A stretch of 64,000 nt of DNA from Bordetella pseudohinzii (GTDB lineage Bacteria > Pseudomonadota > Gammaproteobacteria > Burkholderiales > Burkholderiaceae_B), in assembly GCF_000657795.2 (NCBI RefSeq), contig NZ_JHEP02000011.1:1-64000 (forward strand). Direction: 5' to 3'. A program made the translations under genes and the position numbers. The notes beneath the pieces were generated by a model that was not told the origin of the DNA, did not search any database, and worked only from the letters and a program-made list of their open reading frames with translations. The first letter of the stretch is position 1; every line of letters starts with the position of its first letter. Of the stretch, positions 30,655 to 38,797 are shown piece after piece.

Positions 30655-31656
30655 ATGAATAAGTCTGCAGATAGTCAAATGACGAGTCCCCCATTTCCTG
30701 GGGGCTACGCGGTTACTCTAAAGGGAGTCCTTCCCGGGGGTGTGCATTTCACCAGGCTGTGCATGTACAGCTTCCAGCCCGGCGGCACCATGAGGTCAGA
30801 TTTCTGGTATTGGCAAGGGGATGCATCCGTTTGGAGCCCGGCGAATCCAGGTGACTACGGATCTATTGGCCGTCAAGTAGGTTATGCAAATCAGCCATCC
30901 TATCCTTACAACTTTGACCAGAGCGCATATGTTCAAGGTTCGAAGAAATTTAGCGTCGCGAATTCGATTCCCACGACAATTTTCGGGACTTGGTCAATGC
31001 AGGGGGCCGATTCCGTCTTTATCGATTTCAATGGCAGTACCGAGCTCTGGAGAGCCACGTGGTCAGATGCGACGCTGACAAAGATCGAGCTGCAGCATGC
31101 CAATTACATTTCTGGCTCCGTCTATCTGAAATCTGACGGTACCTACAATGCTGCTGCGCTCAATGCTGGATGGGGCTTTGGCGGGATCAATGTCGGTTTT
31201 TTGACGGCGGTGGACGTCAATGGCATGCACAAGGATTTGCCTTACGGCCAGGTCATACGACATAACTCTTGGGCCGCCCTTGATGAGCCGGTGTCTACGG
31301 ACTCAATGAGCTTGGCCACGGTGTTTCTGGCGACCACGACTCAAGCACTACGCTATGTGGGGTGGGACAACACACCTGGGGCCCGGCATCACGTCTTCTA
31401 CTACTTGGCCCAGCCTTTCGGCAATACTGGAATGACAGCCGGGCGAGTGTGCTATCAGGTGAGCCACGACTATAATAACAACGGATATATCGCCGACGAC
31501 ATTGGGCACACTTACTCTGGGCTGCAAGTGATAGACCAGGTAGGGAATTTTCGCGGGTTTGTGTTTGCTGATTCGTCTGTTAACGGGGCACCAGTGGCCA
31601 CTGGCGACAACCATACGATTTCAGCCTTGTACTACCTGGATACGCAGACTACCTAG
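30655..31656 (+). CDS. hypothetical cargo (moron) protein
   Basis: A 333-residue protein of unknown function at the right end of the prophage, with TGGAGGG before its ATG. Base composition is clearly more AT-rich than the phage and host genes around it, which suggests separate acquisition. No signal peptide or membrane segment is evident. It is rich in Gly, Ser, Tyr and Trp with a beta-strand pattern (GGYAVTLKGVLPGG, FIDFNGSTELWRATWSD), and could be a secreted-type or carbohydrate-binding fold; no catalytic motif is recognised. It is likely a lysogenic conversion or defence gene, inference only. Confidence 0.65.
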   Translation: MNKSADSQMTSPPFPGGYAVTLKGVLPGGVHFTRLCMYSFQPGGTMRSDFWYWQGDASVWSPANPGDYGSIGRQVGYANQPSYPYNFDQSAYVQGSKKFSVANSIPTTIFGTWSMQGADSVFIDFNGSTELWRATWSDATLTKIELQHANYISGSVYLKSDGTYNAAALNAGWGFGGINVGFLTAVDVNGMHKDLPYGQVIRHNSWAALDEPVSTDSMSLATVFLATTTQALRYVGWDNTPGARHHVFYYLAQPFGNTGMTAGRVCYQVSHDYNNNGYIADDIGHTYSGLQVIDQVGNFRGFVFADSSVNGAPVATGDNHTISALYYLDTQTT

Positions 31657-31668
31657 TAGGCAAACGTA

Positions 31669-31703
31669 GGCGAGCCGTGATGGAAACCGATCATTGGCTC
31701 GCC
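31669..31703. terminator. hairpin downstream of the cargo gene
   Basis: GGCGAGCC (31669-31676) pairs perfectly with GGCTCGCC (31696-31703) around a 19-base loop, 13 bp past the cargo stop. No T-run follows, so termination would be Rho-assisted or the hairpin protects the mRNA end. Confidence 0.4.
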
Positions 31704-31874
31704 AGATCATCGAATCGAAATGTCGGCGCTGTCAATGCGTCTTCGCATTACAGTGTAGGGCTTGCGTGCTCATCCATCCCATTCATCATCATTTCGTCAG
31801 CAGACGATGCCGCTGCGCGTGACGGCCTTCCCTTGTAAGGGCCAGTATGGGGCCGCTGAAGGCGCGCGGATCTC

Positions 31875-31978
31875 AGGGAATAATCCAGGGAACAATGGGG
31901 GGAATGGCGGGGAATATGCGCCCGTCTAATCGTTGAAAAACAAGGGTTTTATTCCCCGAAGCCCCCCTCGGTTCCCCA
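31875..31978. repeat. cluster of GGGGAA/TTCCCC motifs beside attR
   Basis: About six GGGAA-type motifs in 100 bp, four on one strand then two inverted, including the dyad CGGGGAATA (31908-31916) / TATTCCCCG (31950-31958). Similar CGGGGAAC and CGGGGTAA lie just inside attL (about 8373-8390). Likely integrase arm-type sites. Confidence 0.45.
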
Positions 31979-31984
31979 TACAAA

Positions 31985-32019
31985 TGGGTTCGAGTCCCAT
32001 CAGCCGCTCCACTGAATTC
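31985..32019. repeat. attR: right attachment repeat
   Basis: Partial duplicate of the tRNA-His 3' end: 21 bp identical to 8299-8319, then 11 of 14 matching through GAATTC. The three differences (relative to attL at 8320, 8322, 8327) fall in the acceptor end, so this copy could not give a normal tRNA-His acceptor stem. Confidence 0.92.
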
Positions 32020-32200
32020 AAGAGAAATCGGGTACTTGCGCGCAAGCGGGGCTTATCTTGTTTCGGGATGGCGGCCTGAGTTCAGGCGCTGCCTTTGATC
32101 TTGACCGTGCGCTAGCGGTGGTGGCTTCGACGGGGCCGTGGCCGGGCTGGCGCGCCAGGTGCCAAGCACAAGCCGGACGCTGGGCGTCCGGCGGCATGAT
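32020..32200. other. chromosomal junction region with a hairpin
   Basis: Right of attR the host sequence resumes; no gene to 32200. CCGGACGC TGG GCGTCCGG at 32173-32191 is a perfect dyad just after the stop of the minus-strand dehydrogenase gene and is probably its transcription end, although no T-run follows. Confidence 0.5.
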
Positions 32201-33073
32201 TCACCGGTCCTTCAGCAGCGACACCAGCTCAGGCACGTAGCGCTCGCCCCCGCCTTGGGTGACGGCCTGGTCGAAGGTATGCTGCACGGCCGCGCCGATT
32301 TCGCGCGCGGCGCCTGTTTCGGCAGCCATGGTGTTGTAGTAGGACAGGTCTTTTTGCGCGTTCGACATGAAGAACCGCAGCGATGACGGGTCCTGTTCCA
32401 GCAGGTAGGGTTTGATGCGCTCCAGCGCCACGCCGCCGCCGCCGCCCTTGGCAAGCACCTCGGCGAATACCGCCGGATCGATCTCGGCGCGCAGGGCGCA
32501 GGCCGCCGCTTCCGATATGAGCGCAACCACGCCCAGCGACACGTAGTTGTGCAGCAGCTTCATGCGGTGACCGGCGCCGATCGGGCCGGCATGCGTGATG
32601 TTTTCGGCAAAGCAGGCCAGTAGCGGCTTGCATTCTTCGAACAAGGCCGCGTCTCCTCCCACGAGCAGGTTGAGCCGGCCTTCGGCGGCTTCCTTGGGGG
32701 TGCGCGTCATCGGCGCATCCAGGAAACGGCCTCCCGCGTCCGACACGGCCTGTGCCACCTTCAGGGTGGACGAGGGAATCGCCGTCGAGCAATCGATGAT
32801 GACGGCGCCCGGCCGCAGGCCCGCCAGCACGCCGCCTTCGGACAGCAGTACGGCTTCGACCTGGGGGCTGCCGGTAACGCAGAGGATGATCACATCAGAT
32901 TGGCCCGCCAGCGTGGCGCCGTCGGCCACGCTGGTCGCGCCCGCGGCCTTCAGCGCGTCCAGGGCTTGGTTGCCCGGATGCTCCAGCACGGTCAGCGTGT
33001 GACCGTGCTTGACCAGATTGCTTGCAATGCCGTGCCCCATGAGGCCAATACCGACCATGCCCACCTTTGCCAT
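32201..33073 (-). CDS. NAD(P)-dependent beta-hydroxyacid dehydrogenase
   Basis: A 290-residue member of the 3-hydroxyisobutyrate / tartronate semialdehyde reductase family. N-terminal Rossmann motif VGMVGIGLMGHGIASNL, substrate-binding DAPMTRTPKEAAEG, and the catalytic Lys in GAGHRMKLLHNYVS (GxGxxxKxxxN type). It oxidises or reduces small beta-hydroxyacids in the cytosol. It is monocistronic, with its end facing the prophage and its start divergent from a GNAT gene. Substrate unknown. Confidence 0.88.
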   Translation of the reverse strand: MAKVGMVGIGLMGHGIASNLVKHGHTLTVLEHPGNQALDALKAAGATSVADGATLAGQSDVIILCVTGSPQVEAVLLSEGGVLAGLRPGAVIIDCSTAIPSSTLKVAQAVSDAGGRFLDAPMTRTPKEAAEGRLNLLVGGDAALFEECKPLLACFAENITHAGPIGAGHRMKLLHNYVSLGVVALISEAAACALRAEIDPAVFAEVLAKGGGGGVALERIKPYLLEQDPSSLRFFMSNAQKDLSYYNTMAAETGAAREIGAAVQHTFDQAVTQGGGERYVPELVSLLKDR

Positions 33074-33222
33074 CTTCCACTGCTCCTGCCACCTAGGGGT
33101 TTGTTATGGCGTAAATCTTACTCTGACTTGTGCGTCAACCGCGGCGCGATCAGGGCAGGAGGCGATTCGGCGTGGTGAGCGCGCCGGTATGATCGAGGCT
33201 CATCCCCTGGATAAGGACCGCC

Positions 33223-33753
33223 ATGTTGCCGATCAGGACGGAAGGGTTGGTATTGCGTAGTTTCCGCGACCGTGACGCCGAGGACTTCGCGCGCGCGGCG
33301 CGCGAATCCGTGGAGACGGTGGGCCGCTGGATGCCCTGGTGCACGGCGGCGTTTTCGGAGGGAGACGCGCGCAGCTGGTTTCGGCAATGCCGCGCCAGCC
33401 AGCGCGCCGGGACTGGCTATGAGCTGGGCGTGTTTTCGGCGCAGAGCGGCGAATTGCTCGGCGGGGCGGCGCTCAACGCGATCCAGCGGCACAATCTTTT
33501 CTGCAATCTCGGCTATTGGGTCAGGCAATCCGCGCAAGGCCAGGGGGTGGCCTCGCGGGCGCTGCGGGCTTTGCTGCCCTTTGCCTTCGATGTGCTGGGC
33601 CTGCAGCGCGTCGAGATCGTGGTCGCGGTGGGCAATATGCCCAGCGAGGCGGTTGCGCGCAAGGCGGGCGCGCTGTTCGAGGGAAGGGCGCGCAACCGGC
33701 TGCAGCTGCATGGACAGGCCTGGCCAGCGTCGATCTTCTCGTTGATTCCATGA
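33223..33753 (+). CDS. GNAT N-acetyltransferase, RimJ/RimL type
   Basis: A 176-residue acetyl-CoA dependent acetyltransferase. The RimL-like start LPIRTEGLVLRSFRDRDAED, the central GGAALNAIQRHNLFCNLGYW and the acetyl-CoA-binding loop VRQSAQGQGVASRALRAL (Q-x-x-G-x-G/A) are visible, then VEIVVAVGNMPSEAVARKAG. Likely target is a protein N-terminus or small amine; not determinable. Confidence 0.88.
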   Translation: MLPIRTEGLVLRSFRDRDAEDFARAARESVETVGRWMPWCTAAFSEGDARSWFRQCRASQRAGTGYELGVFSAQSGELLGGAALNAIQRHNLFCNLGYWVRQSAQGQGVASRALRALLPFAFDVLGLQRVEIVVAVGNMPSEAVARKAGALFEGRARNRLQLHGQAWPASIFSLIP

Positions 33754-33874
33754 TGAGGCTGGCAGGGGTGGCCGGGCGTCTCGTGACGCTCCAGCCGCCG
33801 ACCCTGCCGGGCTACGGTCCTGCGGAGACAGTTTTTTCATGGTCATGCCGTTCCAAACACGGCAGGCGCCATTT

Positions 33875-34675
33875 TCAGCGTTCGGTTTCGATGAACAGTT
33901 CCAGGCCGACCAGCTTGTTCAGCAGCGCGACGATGCCCAGGGTCAAGAGCACCAGGAAGGCCGAGATCGCGGCGATTACCGGTGATGCGCTTTCCTGGAT
34001 ATGCGAGAAAATCTGCGTGGGCAGCGTGGTGACTTTCGGACCCAGCAGGAATACCGTAACGGTCACTTCATCGAAGGAGATGATGAAGCTGAACAGCAGG
34101 GCGGTGACGATGCCGGGCCTGAGCATGGGCAGGGTAACCATGGAAAATACTTGCCATGGCCGTGCTCCGAGCATCATTGCGGCTTCTTCCATGGCCAGAT
34201 CCAGCTTGCGCATGGAGGTCAGTAGCGGCCGATACGCAAAAGGCATGCATAACACCGCATGGGCAAGGAAAATCGCGCCATAGGTTCCGACAGCGTCGGC
34301 AAAGGATGCCACGCCCAGCAAGGCAACGGCGATGGCCGCGTGCGGGAATAGCAGTGGTGAAAGCATCAGCAGGCCGAAGGCCGCCTGGCCCTTGATCCTG
34401 AGCCGTGTCGTTGCCAGGCCGGCCATCAGGCTGAGCAGGGTGGTAAAGAGCGCGACGATGATCGCCAGCAGCGCGCTGACGCCCAGGGCATAAAGCCATG
34501 CGCCGCTGCTCAGGAACTCGCTGTACCAGCGCAGGGAGAATCCCTGTGGCGGAAAGGTTAGATAGCCGGTGGGCGAGAACGAAGACAATACGACAATGAT
34601 GATGGGCGCGGGCAGGAAAGCGAATACCAGTCCCACCGCGAGACGGGAGATCGCGCCAGGCAGTTTGCATATCAT
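33875..34675 (-). CDS. ABC transporter permease, PotC type
   Basis: A 266-residue inner-membrane permease with about six transmembrane helices and the EAA loop EEAAMMLGARPWQVFSMVTL, followed by LPMLRPGI. Third gene of an operon with a PotB-like permease and PotA-like ATPase; its start overlaps the PotB-like stop. The complex imports a polyamine-like or related organic cation or small acid. Confidence 0.9.
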   Translation of the reverse strand: MICKLPGAISRLAVGLVFAFLPAPIIIVVLSSFSPTGYLTFPPQGFSLRWYSEFLSSGAWLYALGVSALLAIIVALFTTLLSLMAGLATTRLRIKGQAAFGLLMLSPLLFPHAAIAVALLGVASFADAVGTYGAIFLAHAVLCMPFAYRPLLTSMRKLDLAMEEAAMMLGARPWQVFSMVTLPMLRPGIVTALLFSFIISFDEVTVTVFLLGPKVTTLPTQIFSHIQESASPVIAAISAFLVLLTLGIVALLNKLVGLELFIETER

Positions 34676-35508
34676 TGCGCCGCTCCTTTCAGGTGGCGCA
34701 GCACCCGTTTTTCGGTAATCTGCAATGGCCAGATCAGAAGCGCCGCGCAGAGCGTCAGCAGTATGGCCATTGCCGCCGCCTTCGGGAAATTAAAGAGCTG
34801 AAAAACGTCCTGGTATATCTGGGTGGCAAGCATCGCGTTCCTGGGGCCTCCCAGCAGAAGCGGCGTGATGACCGCGCCCGTCGACAACAGGAAGACGATC
34901 GTGCATCCGGAGACGACACCGGGCAAGGACAGGGGGGCGATGACGCGCATAAAGGTCTGGACCGGGCCGGCTCCCAGCATCATCGACGCCTCCTCGAATG
35001 AGCGCTCGATATGCATGAAGACGGTCAGGATGGAAATGATCATGAAGGGGCAAAAGACGTGCACCAGGCCGATGATCACGCCGGATTGGTTGAACAGCAT
35101 CCGTACCGGCATGTCGGTCAGCCCCAGCCACATGAGCAGTGAGTTCAACGTGCCTCGGTTTCCTAGCAGGACTACCCAGCCATAGGTGCGAACGACCAGG
35201 CTCACCAGCCAGGGCAGGATCACCAGCAGCATTAGGGCGTTACGCCATTTTCCCGCTCGTGCGATGGTGTAGGCGGCCGGGTAGCCGATAAACAGTGTGA
35301 TGAGCGTGGTGAGCAAGGACATTTCCAGGGTCCGTTGCAGGACAGCCAGATAGTCGCGGCGATTGAAGAAGTCCACATAGTTTTGCAAGCCCATCCCTTC
35401 GGGCGTGCTCAGGGACTGCCAGACGAGATAGATCAAACCGGCCACGAAGACCGCCATCACGAGGCCCGCCGGGATAAGCAGCAATAGCGCCAGGCGATTG
35501 AACTTCAT
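34672..35508 (-). CDS. ABC transporter permease, PotB type
   Basis: A 278-residue permease with an N-terminal helix LLLLIPAGLVMAVFVAGLIY, six helices in total and the EAA motif FEEASMMLGAGPVQTFMRVI. Overlaps both the ATPase gene (stop/start) and the PotC-like gene, so the three products are made in a coupled fashion. Confidence 0.9.
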   Translation of the reverse strand: MKFNRLALLLLIPAGLVMAVFVAGLIYLVWQSLSTPEGMGLQNYVDFFNRRDYLAVLQRTLEMSLLTTLITLFIGYPAAYTIARAGKWRNALMLLVILPWLVSLVVRTYGWVVLLGNRGTLNSLLMWLGLTDMPVRMLFNQSGVIIGLVHVFCPFMIISILTVFMHIERSFEEASMMLGAGPVQTFMRVIAPLSLPGVVSGCTIVFLLSTGAVITPLLLGGPRNAMLATQIYQDVFQLFNFPKAAAMAILLTLCAALLIWPLQITEKRVLRHLKGAAQ

Positions 35509-36602
35509 TGCGAACCTCCGTGCTCGGCCTGCTGAAGAATGGCGCAGGCGGAGTCTGTCCAGTCGACTCGGACATGGCCTCCCGGTTTGTATGACGCAAG
35601 TTCTGGCGCATCGGCGGGCACCATGGCCAGCAATTCCTGCTCCCCGATACGCAGGCTCAGGCGGGTCGACGAGCCGGAATACACCAGGTTGTCGATGGTG
35701 CCGATGCCGGGGCCATGGCTCGTGGCGGCCGCGAGCAGGCGAATACTCTCTGGACGCACCGCGACGTGCACGGACTTGCGGGTCGTCATGCCGGCCAGGC
35801 CGGGCGGGCGCTTGGTCAGGCCCAGGGAGGCGAAACGCAAGGCTGGCTGCCCCTCGATCATATCCAGGTCGGCGCTCAGGACATTGTTGTCCCCCACGAA
35901 CTGGGCAACGAAGAGCGTTCGCGGCTTGCCGTATATCGCGGCGGCGCTGTCCAGTTGTTCGACCCGGCCTTCGCTCATCACGGCAATCCGGTCGCTCATG
36001 CTCAGGGCCTCTTCCTGGTCATGTGTCACGAAAATGAATGTCGTGCCGACTTGCCGTTGGAGTTGCTTGAGCTCTACCTGCATTTGCCGGCGCAGCTTCA
36101 TGTCCAGCGCGCTAAGCGGTTCGTCTAGTAACAGGACCCTGGGCTTGACGGCGAAGGCGCGCGCCAGCGCGACTCGTTGTCTTTGGCCTCCGCTGAGCTG
36201 GTGCACGGGGCGCTGGGCCAGATGAGCCAGCCCCACCAGCTCTAGGGACTTGGCGACGATCGATGCGATGGCCTGGGCATCGGTCTTGCGCACGCGCAAG
36301 CCGAAGGCGACGTTGTCGCCTACCGTCATGTGCGGAAAGAGCGCGAGGTTCTGGAAGACCATGCCCAGGTTGCGCTTGTAGGGCGGCAGTTTCGTGACAT
36401 CTTCGCCGTCGATGAGGATACGGCCCCGGGTCGGGCCCTCCAGCCCGGCAATCATCCGGAGCAGGGTCGTCTTGCCGCAGCCCGAAGGGCCTAGCAGCGT
36501 CAGGAACTCGCCTCGTTCGACCGTAAAGTCCACGCCCCTGACGGCATGGAAACCCTTGAAGTGTTTTTCGACATGGTCGATGACCAGCACTGGATCCGAC
36601 AC
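35505..36602 (-). CDS. ABC transporter ATP-binding protein, PotA type
   Basis: A 365-residue ATPase: Walker [13 protein letters not shown]-loop [11 protein letters not shown], signature [14 protein letters not shown], Walker [14 protein letters not shown]-loop [10 protein letters not shown], and a C-terminal TOBE domain ([11 protein letters not shown]). GTG at 36602 has AAGGGG upstream and was preferred to a TTG-started frame 17 codons longer. First gene of the import operon; an inverted repeat with AAATTTC/GAAATTT arms lies in its promoter. Confidence 0.88.
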   Translation of the reverse strand: MSDPVLVIDHVEKHFKGFHAVRGVDFTVERGEFLTLLGPSGCGKTTLLRMIAGLEGPTRGRILIDGEDVTKLPPYKRNLGMVFQNLALFPHMTVGDNVAFGLRVRKTDAQAIASIVAKSLELVGLAHLAQRPVHQLSGGQRQRVALARAFAVKPRVLLLDEPLSALDMKLRRQMQVELKQLQRQVGTTFIFVTHDQEEALSMSDRIAVMSEGRVEQLDSAAAIYGKPRTLFVAQFVGDNNVLSADLDMIEGQPALRFASLGLTKRPPGLAGMTTRKSVHVAVRPESIRLLAAATSHGPGIGTIDNLVYSGSSTRLSLRIGEQELLAMVPADAPELASYKPGGHVRVDWTDSACAILQQAEHGGSQ

Positions 36603-36651
36603 TTGCTTTCCCCTTGTCCGCGGCGCATGCGCAAAACCCGGAGTCTGATCC

Positions 36652-36694
36652 AAATTTCATTTTTGATCAATAAATATTCACATAAATGAAATTT
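36652..36694. promoter_or_regulatory. inverted repeat in the Pot-type operon promoter
   Basis: AAATTTCATTT (36652-36662) and AAATGAAATTT (36684-36694) are perfect 11-bp arms with a 21-bp AT-rich spacer, upstream of the ATPase start. Related half-sites occur before the divergent binding-protein gene (AATTTC 37362-37367, GAAATT 37376-37381, GAAATTT 37397-37403). Probable operators of the XRE-cupin regulator. Confidence 0.6.
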
Positions 36695-36713
36695 TGCTGA
36701 AAGAAGGTGGTCG

Positions 36714-37337
36714 CTACACGGCGGATTCGCGGCAATTTACCCACATCACCTTGGTGGGCCGTTTGGTGGAGTTGAAAAAGCGGTGGGGAGTGGCGCTGCT
36801 GAAGCGGAATCCATCGCCTTCGTTGAGCACGTACTCCTGGTCCCCGATGTGCAGGTCGAGCGTGCCTTCGAGCACGACGCCGGCTTCCTCCCCATCGTGG
36901 GTGAAGGGTTCGTCGCCGGTGGTGCCGTTGGGTTCGATGATGATGGTGTACAGCACCAGGTCCATATTGCCCCGCCCGTGAGGCGTCAGCACGCTCTTGG
37001 CGATGCCCGTGCGCCAGAAGGTCACGGCTGGGCGCTGGTTTTGGCGAATGATGGGCGAGTCGGGGTCGCGGGCCGACTCGGGCGGGTCTGGGAAGAAATG
37101 CGAAATCGCTACGTTCATGGCTCCGCTGAGCGCGCCCAGTACGCGCACCGACGGGGAGGAGATGCCTCGCTCCACCTGGCTGAGCAGCCCGATGGACAAG
37201 CCGGACTTTGCCGAGACCTCCTTAAGGGACAGCCCGCGCGCGATGCGTGTGGCGCGCACGCGCTGGCCCACCTGAGCGTCCATGGCTGCCGTTGGCGTGT
37301 CGTCGGGGGGCGTCGGAGAGGTCGGTTGTGTGTTCAT
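36714..37337 (-). CDS. XRE-family regulator with C-terminal cupin domain
   Basis: A 207-residue transcription factor of the PuuR/SutR type. The HTH_XRE part is VRATRIARGLSLKEVSAKSG with LLSQVERGISSPS; the cupin part has FTHDGEEAGVVLEGTLDLHI and EGDGFRFSSATPHRFFN. Such regulators sense small molecules with the cupin barrel and control nearby amine or amino-acid uptake genes. It lies between the Pot-type operon and the divergent binding protein, and GGAG precedes the ATG at 37337. Confidence 0.88.
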   Translation of the reverse strand: MNTQPTSPTPPDDTPTAAMDAQVGQRVRATRIARGLSLKEVSAKSGLSIGLLSQVERGISSPSVRVLGALSGAMNVAISHFFPDPPESARDPDSPIIRQNQRPAVTFWRTGIAKSVLTPHGRGNMDLVLYTIIIEPNGTTGDEPFTHDGEEAGVVLEGTLDLHIGDQEYVLNEGDGFRFSSATPHRFFNSTKRPTKVMWVNCRESAV

Positions 37338-37479
37338 GGAGCTCCTGGTGCTGGCGCGTAGAATTTCGCAAGTATGAAATTGTATTGCCAAAAAGTGAAA
37401 TTTAGTTCATTCTTTTCACCGGAAATGCGGCGGCGCACGCCTGCAGGCGCTGGCCGTGTCCGTTCACAAAGGGGGAACT

Positions 37480-38541
37480 ATGTCTTCGTACCATACTTGG
37501 ATCCGTGGCGCCGCCATGACGGTCTTGGCCGCCTGTACCTGGGCAGGCGCTGGCGCGCGGGCCGAGTCCGTGTCGATGGCGACTTGGGGAGGGGGCGTCG
37601 GCGATACTTGGCGCGCCGCCTTCGCCCAGGCGTTCGAGAAGGATACTGGCACCAAGGTGAAAATCACCGAAGTTCCTAATCCGGAGGCACAGGTGCGAAC
37701 CCAGGCCAAGGCGCCTCAGTACAACGCGGTGCTGGTGAGTTATTTCGAGGCCGCCAAGTTGTACAACGATGGCCTGTTGGAGACGTTCTCGGTCGATGAG
37801 ATTCCCGAGCTGGCGAATGTGCCAGGACAGTACCAGATGAAGGGAGCGGATGGGCGGGTGATCGGCGCACCGGTCTACTTTACCTATTACGGCATTGCGT
37901 TCAACACGGACTTCGTCAAGCCGTCCGAAATGACGTCCTGGGCCGATCTCGGCAACGCCAAATGGAAGGGGATGACGGCCATCACGCAGCCCATCTACTC
38001 CTCCACCTACCACTTGACGATTCTGTCCCATGCACTGGGTGGCGATGAGAAAGACGTCTCGCGCGCGATCCCGATGTTCAAGGCGCAGGTGGCCAATGCA
38101 AGCGTTGTCTATACCTCGCTGGCCCAATTGAACCAACTGTTGACCCGCGGCGAAGTGGTCGCGGCGCCCTATTATCTCGCGCGTGTCTGGGCCATGAAGC
38201 GCGATGGCGTCAAGAATATCGACATCTCGCTGCCCAAGGAGGGCGGTCTGATGTTGCCCTATATGGTCGTGGTTCCCAAGGGGAGCGCGGATCGGCAGGC
38301 CGCCAAAGCCTGGCTGAACTACGCGGCCAGCGCGGCTCCGCAGTTGCGCACGGCGGAGTTGTTCGGGTATTTCCCTCTCAACGACAAGGCGGTGATCCCT
38401 GCTGACCAAGAGAAGGTTCTTGGCATGAGCGTTGCCGAGATGAAGTCACGTCTGTTCCAGCCCGACTGGTTCGTGGTCGCCAAAGAGCAGGCGGCGCGAG
38501 TCAAGACCGTCGAGCAGGTTATTTCCGAAACCAACAACTGA
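37480..38541 (+). CDS. ABC transporter substrate-binding protein, PotD type
   Basis: A 353-residue periplasmic protein. The signal peptide (GAAMTVLAACTWAGAGARAES) is cleaved near ARA-ES. The mature part begins VSMATWGGGVGDTWRAAF and continues with VYFTYYGIAFNTDF, as in PotD/PotF and Fbp-like proteins. ATG at 37480 with GGGGGAA upstream. It is divergent from its permease and ATPase genes and first in an operon with a tautomerase and a hydrolase. Confidence 0.9.
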   Translation: MSSYHTWIRGAAMTVLAACTWAGAGARAESVSMATWGGGVGDTWRAAFAQAFEKDTGTKVKITEVPNPEAQVRTQAKAPQYNAVLVSYFEAAKLYNDGLLETFSVDEIPELANVPGQYQMKGADGRVIGAPVYFTYYGIAFNTDFVKPSEMTSWADLGNAKWKGMTAITQPIYSSTYHLTILSHALGGDEKDVSRAIPMFKAQVANASVVYTSLAQLNQLLTRGEVVAAPYYLARVWAMKRDGVKNIDISLPKEGGLMLPYMVVVPKGSADRQAAKAWLNYAASAAPQLRTAELFGYFPLNDKAVIPADQEKVLGMSVAEMKSRLFQPDWFVVAKEQAARVKTVEQVISETNN

Positions 38542-38559
38542 CCTCCAAGGAGTCTGGTC

Positions 38560-38751
38560 ATGCCCATCATCCGTGTGGAAATGTTCCCCGGCCGTACCCC
38601 CGAACAGAAGGCCAAGTTGGCCGAGCGCTTCACGCAGGCTTTCGTTGAAGAAGCCAATGCCAAGGCCGAAAGCGTTCAGATCGTGTTTACCGATGTCCCG
38701 CCCAGCGACTGGGCGGTCGGCGGAAAGCTCTGCGCCAAGGCGCCGGCCTGA
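38560..38751 (+). CDS. 4-oxalocrotonate tautomerase family protein
   Basis: A 63-residue tautomerase. The catalytic N-terminal Pro follows Met (MPIIRVEMFPGRTPEQKAKL), and the conserved IVFTDVPPSDWAVGGK segment includes the Trp found in 4-OT proteins. Hexameric small enzymes that shift double bonds in unsaturated keto acids. Preceded by AAGGAG, 18 bp after the binding-protein gene. Confidence 0.88.
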   Translation: MPIIRVEMFPGRTPEQKAKLAERFTQAFVEEANAKAESVQIVFTDVPPSDWAVGGKLCAKAPA

Positions 38752-38797
38752 ATGGCCCGAGGGACCGTCCTGGCAATCTGAATGTGGGAGTGTATGC

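Larger units (their letters stand above)
8299..32019. mobile_element. tRNA-His-integrated prophage lacking head genes (headless contractile-tail element)
   Basis: The segment is bounded by the tRNA-His repeat on both sides and contains integrase, excisionase, CI/Cro-like regulators, replication genes, a complete contractile tail and baseplate module, a tail fibre with inversion cassettes, and a lysis cassette. Genes for terminase, portal, prohead protease and major capsid are absent: the space between the last early gene (15661) and the first tail gene (16199) is only about 540 bp. It is therefore either a defective prophage after a head-module deletion or a tailocin. The tail genes resemble those of myoviruses with DUF3383-type sheaths; this family assignment is from memory. 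Confidence 0.9.
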
